Below, one piece after another: positions 44,173 through 55,225 of a stretch of DNA of 64,000 nucleotides; within the stretch, counting starts at the first letter, position 1, and every line of letters starts with the position of its first letter. A program made the position numbers and the translations under genes. This DNA is from Orientallactaga sibirica. Taxonomy: Eukaryota > Chordata > Mammalia > Rodentia > Dipodidae. The notes beneath the pieces were generated by a model. It made no database searches. It was not told the origin of the DNA and saw only the letters and a list, made by a program, of their open reading frames with translations. The stretch lies in contig JAEOAD010002232.1 in the NCBI GenBank assembly GCA_036365145.1, forward strand, positions 3,989,501 to 4,053,500, read 5' to 3'.

Positions 44173-44782
44173 CATTTTTTTATTTTTTGCATATACTAAT
44201 TTCTTAATTAAGTACCTTTAATTATTGAACCATTTTAAAAAATTTAACATAAAGCAATATTTATGAATGTTAGAATATATGAAGCTTAGACATACTATAT
44301 TAACATTGTTTTTATATACTTGGTTTTCCTAGGTTATGAGGAAGTTTCCTCAATTTTCCTAGGAACAAAGTCACAATGACTAAATTACCTTTTATAGTCT
44401 TAGACAATAATCTCAGTGATAATCACCCAGTAAAACAGCATGAACAAGATAGGAACCATCCTAAGGTTACAGTGTTTTTTAGATATAATAACCTTATAAG
44501 AGAATTAAATACTAAAAGGTTGATAAATACAGGAATATAGCTAACTTGGTTGAGCATTTTTAAGCAAGTCTTTTACAACCTTAAAACTATTATTATGACC
44601 AGATTAACATCAGTAATTTAAAGTTTTAAATTTACAATCTGAATATCATCGCATCCTGCAACCAGCTACAGCCATCCATTGTTTGTCTGATATATGCTCT
44701 AGTCTAATAGTCATCTTAATCTCAAGTAGTCTGTAATCTGATCAAGCACTTTAAGACTTATTAATCAACTTTGTCTTTAAGC

Positions 44783-45057
44783 CTTCTCTCTCTCTCTCTT
44801 TTTTGGAGAGACACACAAAGAGAGACAGAGAAAGGGAGAGGAAGAGGAAGACAGATAGAGATGGGCGCGCCAGCAGCCTCTCAGCTGTTGCGAACGAAAT
44901 CCAGATGTGCGCGCCCCCTTGTGGTCAAGTGCAGCATTGCGCCCCTTTTGCATCTGGCTAAACGTGGGACCTGGAGATTGGAACCGCTGGCAATTGGAAC
45001 CAGCGTTCTTAGGCTTAGGAGGCAGGTGCTTTAACCACTAAGCCATCTCTCCAGCCC
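44783..45057 (-). repeat. DIP SINE, long variant (copy 1)
   Basis: Contains GCGCCCCCTTGTGG (44911-44924), a CTCF-like core on the minus strand. Counterpart at 50258-50548. Has a duplicated CGCTGGCAATTGGAACC segment near the head. Confidence 0.9.
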
Positions 45058-45217
45058 TAAGCCTTCACCTTAAGTTTACTCATACCTTCATGTGCATAGT
45101 TTTACATTACAATCTGTGTAAGCATTCTGTAACAGTCTTCATTATCAAACATTTAAGATCCAATATTTAAAATTTCTTCTTCAGTTCATCCTTTTATCTA
45201 GTTAATCTCACTATAAT

Positions 45218-45339
45218 CCTCTGGGCCCTTTCTGGACAGTTCTCTCTTTGGGATTTTTTCCACCTGCTGACAATAAGTTTTAGCCTCTCAGCAACTGACT
45301 CAATGACTTAGTTCAACTTTCTGCTTCTTTTCTACCACA
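45218..45339 (-). mobile_element. Partial ERV LTR at the duplication joint
   Basis: Only the 5'-most 122 bp (reverse strand) of the LTR seen complete at 39609-40014; cut at the duplication breakpoint. Confidence 0.8.
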
Positions 45340-45545
45340 TTCTCTCCTCTTTGTCATCATAACACCTTATGATTTTTGTATGCAATAGCTGGTACTCCTC
45401 ATGTATCACCTCTATTTTAATTGTTTTCCTCCTAGATTGCATGAACCCAGAAAGAGCATTTAGAACATAGGGTTTGAGCATAAGTCCCAGCATAATTATT
45501 ATGAGAAACCCCACTAAAGAAGATAGCCAGGGTCCCTATGTAGTC
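45340..45545 (-). pseudogene. ERV env transmembrane-tail remnant, copy 2
   Basis: Open over about 60 codons (reverse of 45514-45332) through the hydrophobic anchor and tail into the LTR start. Upstream sequence is closed by stops, so only the C-terminal piece survives. Confidence 0.55.
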
Positions 45546-46548
45546 CACTTAGGGGGCAGGCCCAAGGTCTGGGGTACATCAGCTGTAAGACCCCCAGAGT
45601 CTTGGATAAGCACGACGTTGAGGGCCAAGCTCATGTCAGTTGTTGGGAGCACTGACACTGTTACCATTCAATCTTTTATTTTAATTATCATCAACAGGAA
45701 CTGGTTCATGATTATTGTCTTTGAAAATATGGATGGCAACACAAAAGAATTATTAAAATAAATCCAAAGAAAGAGAGCCAGGAGGACCTTCTCTGTACAG
45801 GATTAGTCAGCAGGAGTGACTGTGACTGATCCTATGGTGAGGAGGAGAGCACAGGACATCCCTGCAGTTAGAGGGAGGGAGCTGAACCACATTCCTCAAA
45901 AACAAACAGTATTCCTGGGGAAAGAAAAGGATGTAATACAAGGCAATAGTAAAGAACTGTAAATGTTTGGGGGTGAAAGACATGAAAGTGCCTTGGAGCC
46001 AAAGTTTCTCTATGGATCCCATAAGGTTATTAAATGAGCTGATTGGTCCAACAAATGGAAGGAGTTAGGATCCTTACCATGTGTCTGAGTGACTTAAAGA
46101 GTTAAATAGGGCACGTGTTGCTATAAGAAACAGGTGATTTTTTAACCAGGCATAGCAGACACTAGTAGAACTGGTGAACATTGTGTCTATTTTTTTTTTT
46201 TCAGCTTCTCATGTTGAATTCCTCAGGCTTCTGTCATGTATGGACCAGTCAGCTTTCATGATTGTGACTGGAACAGGGCCAAAGACTTTTTGGTATGGGC
46301 AGGTGTCTCCAGAGCTTGACCTCTGGGGACCCTCTGGGTCCCTGGTGACCTGTTAGTGGTTACAATTAGCTGAAGACACTGTCTTCCTGATTCTGCTGTA
46401 ATGAGATTATAACTCTTGGCTGATGGGTGTGAGCTCAGTGTCTCAAGGGTATGTGGGCCCCCTTGTATTACACATTTTAAGGAAGCATCATCAATGGCAG
46501 GAGAATCTGGCTTACCTCTATAAATCTAAGCAAAGAGACATGGGTACT

Positions 46549-46698
46549 GGGCTGGAGAGATGGCTTACTGGTTAAGGAGCTTGCCTGCAAAGCCAAAGGA
46601 CCCAGGTTCAACTTTCCAGGGACGTAAAGCCAGATGCACAAGGGGAACCATGCATCTGGAATTCGTTTGCTGTGGCTTGGAGGCCCTGGCATGCCCAT

Positions 46699-46733
<35 letters not shown>

Positions 46734-46785
46734 ACCTGCCTATTTCTGTATCTCTGTTTCAAATAAATAAATAAAAATAAAATAT
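46549..46785 (+). repeat. DIP SINE (copy 2)
   Basis: Short deletion in the body (CAGGGACGTAAAGCC) relative to copy 1. Confidence 0.92.
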
Positions 46786-46936
46786 TTTAAAATTAAAAAA
46801 AAAAGTACCACCAACATTAGCAACTACGAACAGCCAGAACTCTAAATTGTTTTTACATCTAGGCTAGGTTCTAGATTTGCCCAAAATGTACCCTAGGGCT
46901 GGGCTCTGAGATCTGTTTTTAGGGATATACCTTTTT

Positions 46937-47172
46937 TTTCTAAATTTTTACTTTTATTTATTTATTTTTTTTAGAGAGGGTGAGAGAGACAGAGAGAGAA
47001 TTGGTGAGCCAAGGCCTCAGTCACTAAAATCAAACTTCAGATGCTTGCGCCACCTAGTGGACATGTGCAACCTTGCACTTGCCTCACAAGTTGTACATCT
47101 GGTTTATGTGGGATCTGGAGAGAGTTCAAACATGGGTCCTTAGGCTTCACAGGCAAGCCATCTCTCCAGCCT
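46937..47172 (-). repeat. DIP SINE, CACCTAGTGG variant (copy 2)
   Basis: Near identical to 41605-41840. Confidence 0.88.
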
Positions 47173-47435
47173 GATATACCTTTTTTAGTAAGACATATCA
47201 AGGAGAGATTGGCCTAATATAAATCAATGACTATTAGGTAAACATAATCAGTGAGGACAATTTTTGGATCTTTGGTTTAAAGGCAAACAGTGGCCGATTA
47301 ATCAGGGCCAGGCAGGAGCAGAAGGCATGAGCTTAGCACTGTAGCCAGCATCAGGCAGGGCAGTCTATTTGTCTGAATATTTGTTTATATTATAATATCT
47401 GATAATTATATTCTCTCACTGGATATTTAAGACCA

Positions 47436-48076
47436 TGTAGGCAGCCAAAATTAACTATGTATTGTATTTTAGAGGTCATTTATGGAAAATGGACTGTGAA
47501 AGGACACAATAGACCTGGTCAAACATCCTCCTGTGTAGCCTTTGCCTTTAGGCACACATAATGGAGGCCACCACCCAAAGTTGATCTTCCTGACAGATAA
47601 CAGAGACGTTCCAGGAATCGATAGCATAGGCCTTCTTTCAAAATGCAGGTGTTTACTGTTACCTAAGGAATGGGATGGCCTCTCTGTGCAATGTACCATG
47701 ACCTTCCTGTACCTCTTTGTTTCTAAATATCTTTGCGATTACATATAGCATAGAATGTTTCTTGCCTCTGTGCCGCCTATGTGATCTATGTAATGAATAC
47801 CTTGTGACTTCTTGTAATAACCCCCCCATTCCGTTTAACAGTAACTTTATGGTTTAACTCCCATCCTGTTTTGTTCTATAAACATCATGTGGTTATTTCC
47901 AATAAAAGCTGACACTCTGAACACTTTGGGGCTTCACCCTGAGACCCCAAACTCTGGAGTGTAGACCTGGTGCACCATCCTTTCTTCTTTTTTTTTTTTT
48001 TTTTTTACCCAATAAAACTTTGCCTCACATTCCATGAGTTGATGGTCTTACTTGTACAACACTGAACCCCATAACA
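47436..48076 (+). mobile_element. Forward ERV LTR (copy 2)
   Basis: Near identical to 42105-42749; shorter C and G runs. Confidence 0.55.
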
Positions 48077-48791
48077 ATTTATAGCTCTATAGGAGAGACT
48101 TTTAGGGAGCTGTAAAGAGTTCTATGACTGTCAGCATTGTTACCTGCTAGGAAAAGTCAAGGCCATGCTGACCAAGTGACCCTCTCTCTTTTGGGAAACC
48201 TGGAGGACTGATTTTCCTCTCATGTGACTCTCCTATTGCAGATACACTGACTTGGAGTCCATCTCCGGATCTCTGTGACCTCCCTGATCAAGAAGACAGG
48301 TAACATACTAGAGGCTAGAAGTGTGCAAGTGTCTCACCATCTACTGTGGTCTTCTGACCTAGGAGCAAGAACCAAAATATTGGTTATCTTTTTAACTCTG
48401 GTGTTTCCAACTGACTTTGGCTTCTACATATGGTTACTAATCACTCAGAGAGACTATGCACATCTGATTAGCAAAACAGATTTAGTTAAAGAGGTGCAGA
48501 ACATATCTGATTAGCAAAGCAGATCTGGTCAGAGAATGACACAATAGTTTAAAATCATTCTGATTAGCATTTAAGTTTAGTTGTCAGGTGACAGTGTAAG
48601 CTATATCTGGAACACAGAAAAATACACATTTTATCTTTTAAGTATCTGTCTGTTATAAGTACAGGCAGAACATGTTAACAGCCCCAGAAACAATATTTTA
48701 CCAACAACTTTAAATTAGTTGATTTGATCTAGAAATTGTATGTCAGGAAAAGACAGTATAGAAACTTGGCATCTGTGTTTGAAAACAACTT

Positions 48792-49041
48792 TGGTAGCTG
48801 GAGAAATTGCTTAGCAGTTAAAGCATTCATCTGCAAAGCCTAAGGACTCATGTTCAACTCTCCAGGTCCCACGTAAGCCAGACACACAGTAAAACAAGTG
48901 TGCAATGTTGCACATGCACACAAGAGGACGCACGTGTCTGGAGTTCTATTGCAATGGCTGGAGGCCATGGAGTGCCAATGCTCTCTCTCTCTTTCTCTCT
49001 CAAGAAACAAATGCCAGTCTGTTGGGCTTGCCTCAAAAAAA
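48792..49041 (+). repeat. DIP SINE (copy 2)
   Basis: Intact body (CAGGTCCCACGTAAGCCAG), unlike copy 1. Confidence 0.9.
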
Positions 49042-49049
49042 AAATTATT

Positions 49050-49225
49050 ATTATTATTATTATTATTTTTTTTTTTTTTTGGTTTTTCAAGATAGGGTCT
49101 TACTCTAGCCCAGGCTGACCTGGAATTCTCTATGTAGCCTCAGGGTGGCCTCAAACTCAAGGTGATCCCCATACCTCTGCCTCCTGATTCTGGGATTTAA
49201 AGGCATGTACCACCACGCCTAGCTC
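49050..49225 (-). repeat. B1 SINE (copy 2)
   Basis: (ATT)n lead; close to consensus. Confidence 0.9.
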
Positions 49226-49529
49226 AAAAAAAAATTTTTTTTTAAGAAAACAATAGTCTGTATACCTATGTAGGTATCAATTACCCCAAACTGGAAGCAG
49301 AACAGCAGAGTTTAAGATCATTTTTCTAGAGCAGGGAACATGTCTTAAGTATCAATATCTCTATAAGCAATGAACTTAAGATACAAGAAATGAGACAATT
49401 ACTTAAGTAAAACCTTGACTGAGACTGATTATACATAGCTTAAGAATAAAGCCAAACCTGGATACTGTTGAGCTAAATTAGCCTGATTTTAACATACATT
49501 AGAGGCATTATGACAGATATATAGTAATT

Positions 49530-49663
49530 TTTTTTTGAGGTAGGGTTTCACTGCTGACCTGGAATTCACTCTAGAATCAGAGGGTGGCCTTGAACTCATG
49601 GTGATCCTCCTACCTCTGCCTCCAGAGTGCTAGGATTAAAGGTGTGCACCACCACGCCTGGCA
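49530..49663 (-). repeat. B1 SINE (copy 2)
   Basis: Complete head complement CACCACGCCTGGC. Confidence 0.9.
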
Positions 49664-50255
49664 TATACTAATTTCTTAATTAAGTACCTTTAATTATTGA
49701 ACCATTTTTTAAAAATTTAACATAAAGCAATATTTATGATGGTTAGAATATATGAAGATTAGACATACTATATTAACATTGTTTTTATATACTTGGTTTT
49801 CCTAGGTTATGAGGAGTTTCCTCAATTTTCCTAGGAACAAAGTCACAATGACTAAATTACCTTTTATAGTCTTAGACAATAATCTCAGTGATAATCACCC
49901 AGTAAAACAGCATGAACAAGATAGGAACCATCCTAAGGTTACAGTATTTTTTAGATATAATAACCTTAAAAGAGAATTAAATACTAAAAGGTTGATAAAT
50001 AGAGGAATATAGCTAACTTGGTTGAGCATTTTAAAGCAAGTCTTTCACAACCTTAAAACTATTATTATGACCAGATTACATCAGTAATTTAAAGTTTTAA
50101 ATTTATAATCTGAATATCATCGCATCCTGCAACCAGCTACAGCCATCCTTTGTTAGTCTGATATATGCTCTAGTCTAATAGTCATCTTAATCTCAAGTAG
50201 TCTGTAATCTGATCAAGCACTTTAAGACTTATTAATCAACTTTGTCTTTAAGCCT

Positions 50256-50257
<2 letters not shown>

Positions 50258-50288
<31 letters not shown>

Positions 50289-50548
50289 TTTTTTGGAGAG
50301 ACACACAGAGAGAGACAGAGAAAGGGAGAGGAAGAGGAAGACAGATAGAGATGGGAGCGCCAGCAGCCTCTCAGCTGCTGCGAACGAAATCCAGATGTGT
50401 GTGCCCCCTTGTGGTCAAGTGCAGCATTGCGCCCCTTTTGCATCTGGCTAAACGTGGGACCTGGAGATTGGAACCGCTGGCGATTGGAACCAGCGTTCTT
50501 AGGCTTAGGAGGCAGGCGCCTTAACCACTAAGCCATCTCTCCAGCCCT
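50258..50548 (-). repeat. DIP SINE, long variant (copy 2)
   Basis: GTGCCCCCTTGTGG at 50401-50414. Confidence 0.9.
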
Positions 50549-50747
50549 AAGCCTTCACTTTAAGTTTACTCATACCTTCACGTACATAGTTTTACATTAC
50601 AATCTGTGTAAGCATTCTGTAACAGTCTTCATTATCAAATATTTAAGATCCAATATTTAAAATTTCTTCTTCAGTTTATCCTTTTATCTAGTTAATCTCA
50701 TTATAATTACCAGCAAAACTTTTATTGTTCTTATCATAAGACCTTTT

Positions 50748-51015
50748 TTTTTAATTTTTTTATTATTTTATTTTTGGAGAGAGACACAGAGAGAGACAGA
50801 CAGAGAGGGAGAGGGAGACAGATAGAGATGGGCACGCCAGCAGTCTCTCAGATGCTGTGAACGAAATCCAGATGTGTGCACCCCCCTTGTGGTCAAGTGC
50901 GGCATCGCGCCCTTGCGTCACTTTGCATCTGGCTAAACGTGGGACCTGGAGATTGGAACCGGGTTCTTAGGCTTAGCAGGCAGGCGCCTTAACCACTAAG
51001 CCATCTCTCCAGCCC
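50748..51015 (-). repeat. DIP SINE, long variant
   Basis: TSD CATAAGACCTTTT at 50735-50747 and 51016-51028. Lies just outside the duplicated unit. Contains CCCCCCTTGTGG (50881-50892). Confidence 0.95.
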
Positions 51016-51104
51016 CATAAGACCTTTTAGTATGACCATTTAAGTGTTTTTCTATTGTCCTCAAAAGGCTCTTTGAAATAACCTGTTATAAAAGAGTAGA
51101 CCAG

Positions 51105-51263
51105 CCGGGCATGGTGGTGCACACCTTTAATCCCAGCACTCGGAGGCAGAGGTAGGAAGATCACCGTGAGTTCGAGGCCACCCTGAGACTACATAGTTAA
51201 TTCCAGGTCAGCCTGGGCCAGAGTAACAACCTACCTTGAAAATAAAAAAATAAAAAAAAAAAA
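51105..51263 (+). repeat. B1 SINE
   Basis: TSD AAAAGAGTAGACCAG at 51090-51104 and 51264-51278. Confidence 0.95.
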
Positions 51264-51390
51264 AAAAGAGTAGACCAGACTTGATTTACATTATTTACTC
51301 TGAATATACTTATAGATTTTATCATTTGTTGAGTTTTGCAACCTCTTTTTTTAATCAGATTTCTGAAGCACATATTTAAAAATATGAAAG

Positions 51391-51421
51391 TAGCCTGGCA
51401 TGGTGACACACGCCTTTAATC
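51391..51421 (+). repeat. B1 SINE head fragment
   Basis: GCCTGGCATGGTGACACACGC only; ends at the LTR. Confidence 0.65.
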
Positions 51422-51606
51422 TAACTCCATTTTACTTTGTTTTAGCTTAAACTGTCATTCCTTCTTGTTGTCACTCTGGCCCCTTTCTGGACAGTTCTCT
51501 CTTTGGGATTTTCTATCTGCTGAAAAAGATAAATTTACCTCCTCAGCAATTAACTCTTACAGTAACTCAGTGAACCAGTTCAACTTTTAGCTTCTTTTCT
51601 ACCACA
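51422..51606 (-). mobile_element. Partial ERV LTR, diverged
   Basis: Same LTR family as 39609-40014 (TGTGGTAGAAAAGAAGC start on the reverse strand) but roughly 15% different with indels; 3' part missing. Could be the 5' LTR of the minus-strand provirus or an independent copy. Confidence 0.7.
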
Positions 51607-51651
51607 ATAGGAAAATGGGTATCAGGAAGAATGTTTACAATAAGAACTTTA

Positions 51652-51797
51652 AGCCAGGCATGGTAGCACACATCTTTGATACCAGCACTCAGGAGGCAGA
51701 GGTAGGAGGATAGCTGTGAGTTCAAGGCCATCCTGAGACTACATAGTGATTTCCAAGTCAGCCTGGACAACAGCGAGACCCTACCTTGAAAAGAAAA
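51652..51797 (+). repeat. B1 SINE
   Basis: Full length; short flanking AACTTTAA repeat. Confidence 0.9.
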
Positions 51798-52049
51798 AGA
51801 AAACTTTAAAAGTATCATTAACACCAATACTGAGTTTCAGCAGGCTTGATTTGTGCTTTGTGGCTGTTCTGTGCCCCATGAGAGATGTGCCCCTTTCAAA
51901 ACCTGCCTTAACAACATGACTGACTCTAGCACGGAGGCATGAAGGTATAGGGTGGTAGGTCCCTGGTCGAAGGCAGAGGCAGAAGAAAGGATTCCCTATG
52001 TGTAAACAGTCATGTCAGACTGCTCCAGGAAGTTCATTCCTTTTCATAG

Positions 52050-52640
52050 TGTATTGCTTTTCTCATTGTTGTGATAAAATACCCAACAAAAAGCATCTTA
52101 AGGGAGGACTTATTTTCACTTATGAATTTAGGTTAAAGTCCATCATGGTGAGGAAGGCATGGCAACAGAAACACGAGACTGTTGCTCGCCATATTCATCC
52201 ACAGGAAGCAGAGACAGGTAAAGGCTGATGTTCAACTGGCTTTCCTTCTTTCTCTTTTATTAAAGAAATATTTTTAATATTTATTTATTTATTTGACAGA
52301 AAGAGAGAGTGAATGGGTACACCAGGGCCTTCAGCCCTGTAAAAGAACTCCAGACACATGCACCACCTTCGTGCATCTGGCTTATGTAGGTCCTGGGGAA
52401 TTGAACCTGGGTCCCTTGGCTTCTCATGGCAAATGCCTTAACTGTTAAGCCATCTCTCCAGCCCTCCCCCTTTCTCTTATCTTCAGTCTAGGACCGTAGT
52501 CCATTGGATGGTGCTGCTCACATTCAGTCAACCCTCTCTGGAAACCCTCTCATAGATATGCCCAAAGGTGTATCTCCCGTTGGCCTCCAAGTCCAGTTAC
52601 ATTGATAATGGAAATTACCCATGAACATAACTAATGTATA
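52050..52640 (-). mobile_element. MaLR-type LTR, interrupted
   Basis: CTCATTGTTGTGATAAAATACCC and GTCCATCATGGTGAGGAAGGC, with CCCAAAGGTGTATCTCCC after the SINE, match the complement of a rodent MaLR LTR as I recall it. Confidence 0.6.
52256..52465 (-). repeat. DIP SINE
   Basis: Full length, inside the MaLR. Confidence 0.9.
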
Positions 52641-53032
52641 AAGATGACTATCCCTGAACTCAATTTATTTGTCTCAAAAGGGGACAAGGAGCGACTCCTA
52701 ACGTGTGGAAGATAGTTAGTGAAGGAGGCTGGGGAAAGTGTACAAAGATCATGCTACCCTGGTAAGAGGTAAGCAAAGCCTACGGTAGCTCTGATGGAAA
52801 GAGAATAGGAAAGAGAAGCCAACAGCAAAGTTTTTGGAATAACTGATGCCTCACTGGAGTGGATGAGACACTCCAGACCCTGTTTAAGTACCCAAGTAAG
52901 AAAACACTTCGGAGATTGTTCCAGAGATGATTTCTGAGGCCTCTGGGCTAGGCAAAGAAATGGTGCACAGGAGGGAAGCGGCAGTAACACTTGGTTCAGC
53001 AACAGAGCTGCGGTTACAAAATCGCTACCAAG
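52641..53032. other. No gene seen
   Basis: Unique-looking upstream flank of the HDHD2 promoter. Confidence 0.5.
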
Positions 53033-53205
53033 GGGCTGGGGAGATGACTTAGCGGTTAAGGCGCTTGCCTGAGAAGCCTAAGGACCCAGGTTCGAATCCC
53101 CAGCCAGTACCCACATAAACCAGATGCGCAAAGTGGCGCATGCATCTGGAGTTCGTCTGCAGTGGCTGGTAGTAAAAAAAAAAAATAAAGTATTAAAAAA
53201 AGAAA
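53033..53205 (+). repeat. DIP SINE, 3' shortened
   Basis: Stops after GTCTGCAGTGGCTGG; A-rich tail; imperfect flanking repeat AAAATCGCTACCA / AAAATCGTTACTG. Ends about 35-50 bp before the HDHD2 CpG island. Confidence 0.9.
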
Positions 53206-53239
53206 AGAAAATCGTTACTGAGCAAATGGAACCTCGTTT

Positions 53240-53720
53240 ATCTTAGCGCGGACAGGTTCAACCGGGTAGTCCCGGTCAAGGGCGACCACCCTTTAATCCC
53301 TGGGACGCCCGCAAGAGACCGCACGATGACGTATGTCCCACCCCCGAGAGCCCAGCACAAACCCGGAAGCGCGGGGCGGGACTTCCGGCACGCGGAATCC
53401 TGCTTCCGGTGTCCATCCCTCCGGCGGCAGCAGGCGCGGTGGGCAATCGTCCGGTGGGCTGACCTTTCCTGGGAACGGCGTGCGAAGCGAGGGTGAGGAG
53501 CTACCTGGAGAGGAAAAGAACATTCGGGGACGGTGGCCACACGGTCAGAGAAATAGCTCCGGAGTCCCGCGACCACAGCGCCTCTCCCGGCCTGGGTCGC
53601 GCCGCGCTCAGGGTGGACGCCGGCGCGGGCGCCTGCGCACGCGCGGACTGCGACGTCCGGCTCTGGCCGGGTGGGGGCGCTGCTTGGTAGTCAGCGCTGG
53701 AAATACTCGACGCCAGCTTC
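53240..53720 (+). promoter_or_regulatory. HDHD2: HDHD2 CpG-island promoter and probable exon 1
   Basis: CpG-dense block with no SINE, the only one upstream of the HDHD2 coding exon. Contains three ETS-type CCGGAAG cores (CCCGGAAGCG near 53361; ACTTCCGG near 53381; GCTTCCGG near 53402), a CRE-like TGACGTA near 53327, and an NRF1-like GCGCACGCGCGG near 53635. These are typical of TATA-less housekeeping promoters. A donor-like GCGAGG|GTGAGG at 53492/53493 could end a non-coding exon 1. That exon is inferred: the coding exon at 62298 has an in-frame stop just upstream and an acceptor, so a 5' exon must exist. Confidence 0.65.
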
Positions 53721-53904
53721 CCCCGGGTTGGCCAGACCCTGGAGCTTAAATTAGAGCACGTTGCAATAATCAGGGCCACTTACTCCCAACAGATGGAGGC
53801 GACCACAATTGAGTTGGAGCTCAGAGAACCTTGTTCTTAGGCCCTCCCAGCCTCAGAGACTGAAATGCATGACTTGAGTTACTTCTGAATCCTTTATTTT
53901 TAAT

Positions 53905-54087
53905 TAAAAAAAATATTTGCAAGCAGAGAGAGACTGAATACATGCGCCAGGGCCTCCAGTCTGCAAATGAACTCCAGACACATGTGCCACTTTGTGCATC
54001 CGGCTGTACATGGGTACTGGGAATAAAACCCAGGTCGTTAGGTTTTGCAGGCAGGTGCCTTAACCGCTAAGCTATTCCTCTAGCGCC
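53905..54087 (-). repeat. DIP SINE
   Basis: Head complement altered to CTATTCCTCTAGCGCC. Confidence 0.85.
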
Positions 54088-54096
54088 CCCCCCCCC

Positions 54097-54246
54097 TTTT
54101 TGAGAAAGAATGAGCTCGCCAGGGCCACTTGCCACTGCAAATGAACTCCAGACGCAGCTGTCTTTACGTGGGCATTGGGGAATTGAACCCTGACCTGCAA
54201 ACTTTGCAAGCCAGTGCCTTTAACTGCTGAGCTATCTGCCCAGTAC
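54097..54246 (-). repeat. DIP SINE, tail shortened
   Basis: Old copy in the same orientation as its neighbour. Confidence 0.8.
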
Positions 54247-54949
54247 CCCAAGTCCTTATTGAGCATCTGAGCAACAGGAACGATACAGCCTCTCTATGCA
54301 CAGAGCTCAACAGTGTAGTCGGAGATGCAGGCAGGTGGACAGGGTGACAGGTTTTAGACTCCTAAGGCTTTCCAAAGAGGAGCTGGACTTCAAAGGTTGT
54401 CAGAGGAAATGATACTTATTGGAGACTGAGGACTGAAGGAGGACGGAGAAGGCTAGGGGTGGTTTAAAACAAATCCACCAATGGGGAAGGCAGAGTCTAA
54501 GGCAGTGGGCAAACTTCAGTGACATGTAACTGGAGTGTGGGAGTGAAGTTCAATCAGTCAGAGAGACAAAGGACGCTGTGTACACCAGTGTTCCTTTTCC
54601 AGACTTTAACTTGAGAACATTGGGGATCCTGTAGGAGATTTTCAACTCTGGGAATGACTGATTAATAACATTTACTAATGTATACAGTGGCTCCCAAAAG
54701 GTCTGGAGCCAGTACAGGAAGGGAAAATTTTTAAGTCCCCAGAGTGGCTAGGAGATATATTCAGAGGCATTCCAACCTTACTATAGGAATTCATTGAAAT
54801 TTCTTCTATTGTATTTATTCAAACTTGGCATTTTATGCCAGAAAATCTATTTATTTTTATATGTTTTCTCAAATCTCCATTCCTCCAAGTTACATTAATG
54901 CTTTGAGAGTTGTAGCCCTTGACAAATTATTGTGTACTGTCCTCTCTCT
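54247..54949. other. HDHD2 intron 1, no gene
   Basis: 54258-54560 looks like an old interspersed repeat (TTATTGAGCATCTGAGCAAC); not assigned. Confidence 0.4.
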
Positions 54950-55225
54950 CTCTCCCAAATTCAAGTGTGAAACACTGTTCACAGTACTTTTTTTTTTTCC
55001 TTTGGTTTTTCGAGGTAGGGTTTTACTGTAGCCCAGGCTGACTCTGCCTCCCAAGTGCTGGGATTAAAGGTGTGTGCCACCATGCCCAGCTGCATTTTTT
55101 TTAACTCGATAGCTGTTAAAGGTGAGTACTATTCATTTCTGCTTCAGCAATGAAGAAACCGAAGCTGAAAAATTAAGGAAATGGCTCAAATTCAAGTAGG
55201 CAGTTAATATCCAGGCATTTTCAGG
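54950..55225 (+). repeat. MIR-like ancient SINE, split
   Basis: ACTGTTCACAGTACTT before and GAAGAAACCGAAGCTGAAAAATTAAGG after a B1 insertion fit MIR order. Confidence 0.45.
54985..55091 (-). repeat. B1 SINE with internal deletion
   Basis: CCCAGGCTGAC joins directly to TCTGCCTCCC. Confidence 0.9.

Larger units (their letters stand above)
39893..45217. repeat. Tandem segmental duplication, copy 1
   Basis: 5325 bp, repeated directly at 45218-50707. Starts at CCTCTGGGCCC within the LTR and ends at GTTAATCTCACTATAA. Sampled stretches differ by roughly 1% (3 changes in about 290 bases at 40148-40435). It carries the env remnant, a forward LTR and six SINEs, all shared with copy 2. Confidence 0.95.
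45218..50707. repeat. Tandem segmental duplication, copy 2
   Basis: About 5490 bp; begins CCTCTGGGCCC directly after copy 1 and ends GTTAATCTCATTATAA before unique ATTACCAGC. Longer than copy 1 mainly by 146 bp at 48145-48290. Confidence 0.95.

Noticed and set aside
45332..45514. ERV env tail as an active gene
   Set aside because: Only about 60 C-terminal codons remain, with stops upstream and no gag or pol nearby; annotated as a pseudogene remnant.
53238..53779. Open frames of 92-138 codons in the second CpG island
   Set aside because: G+C-driven, mutually overlapping on both strands, no recognisable protein; better read as HDHD2 promoter and 5' UTR.
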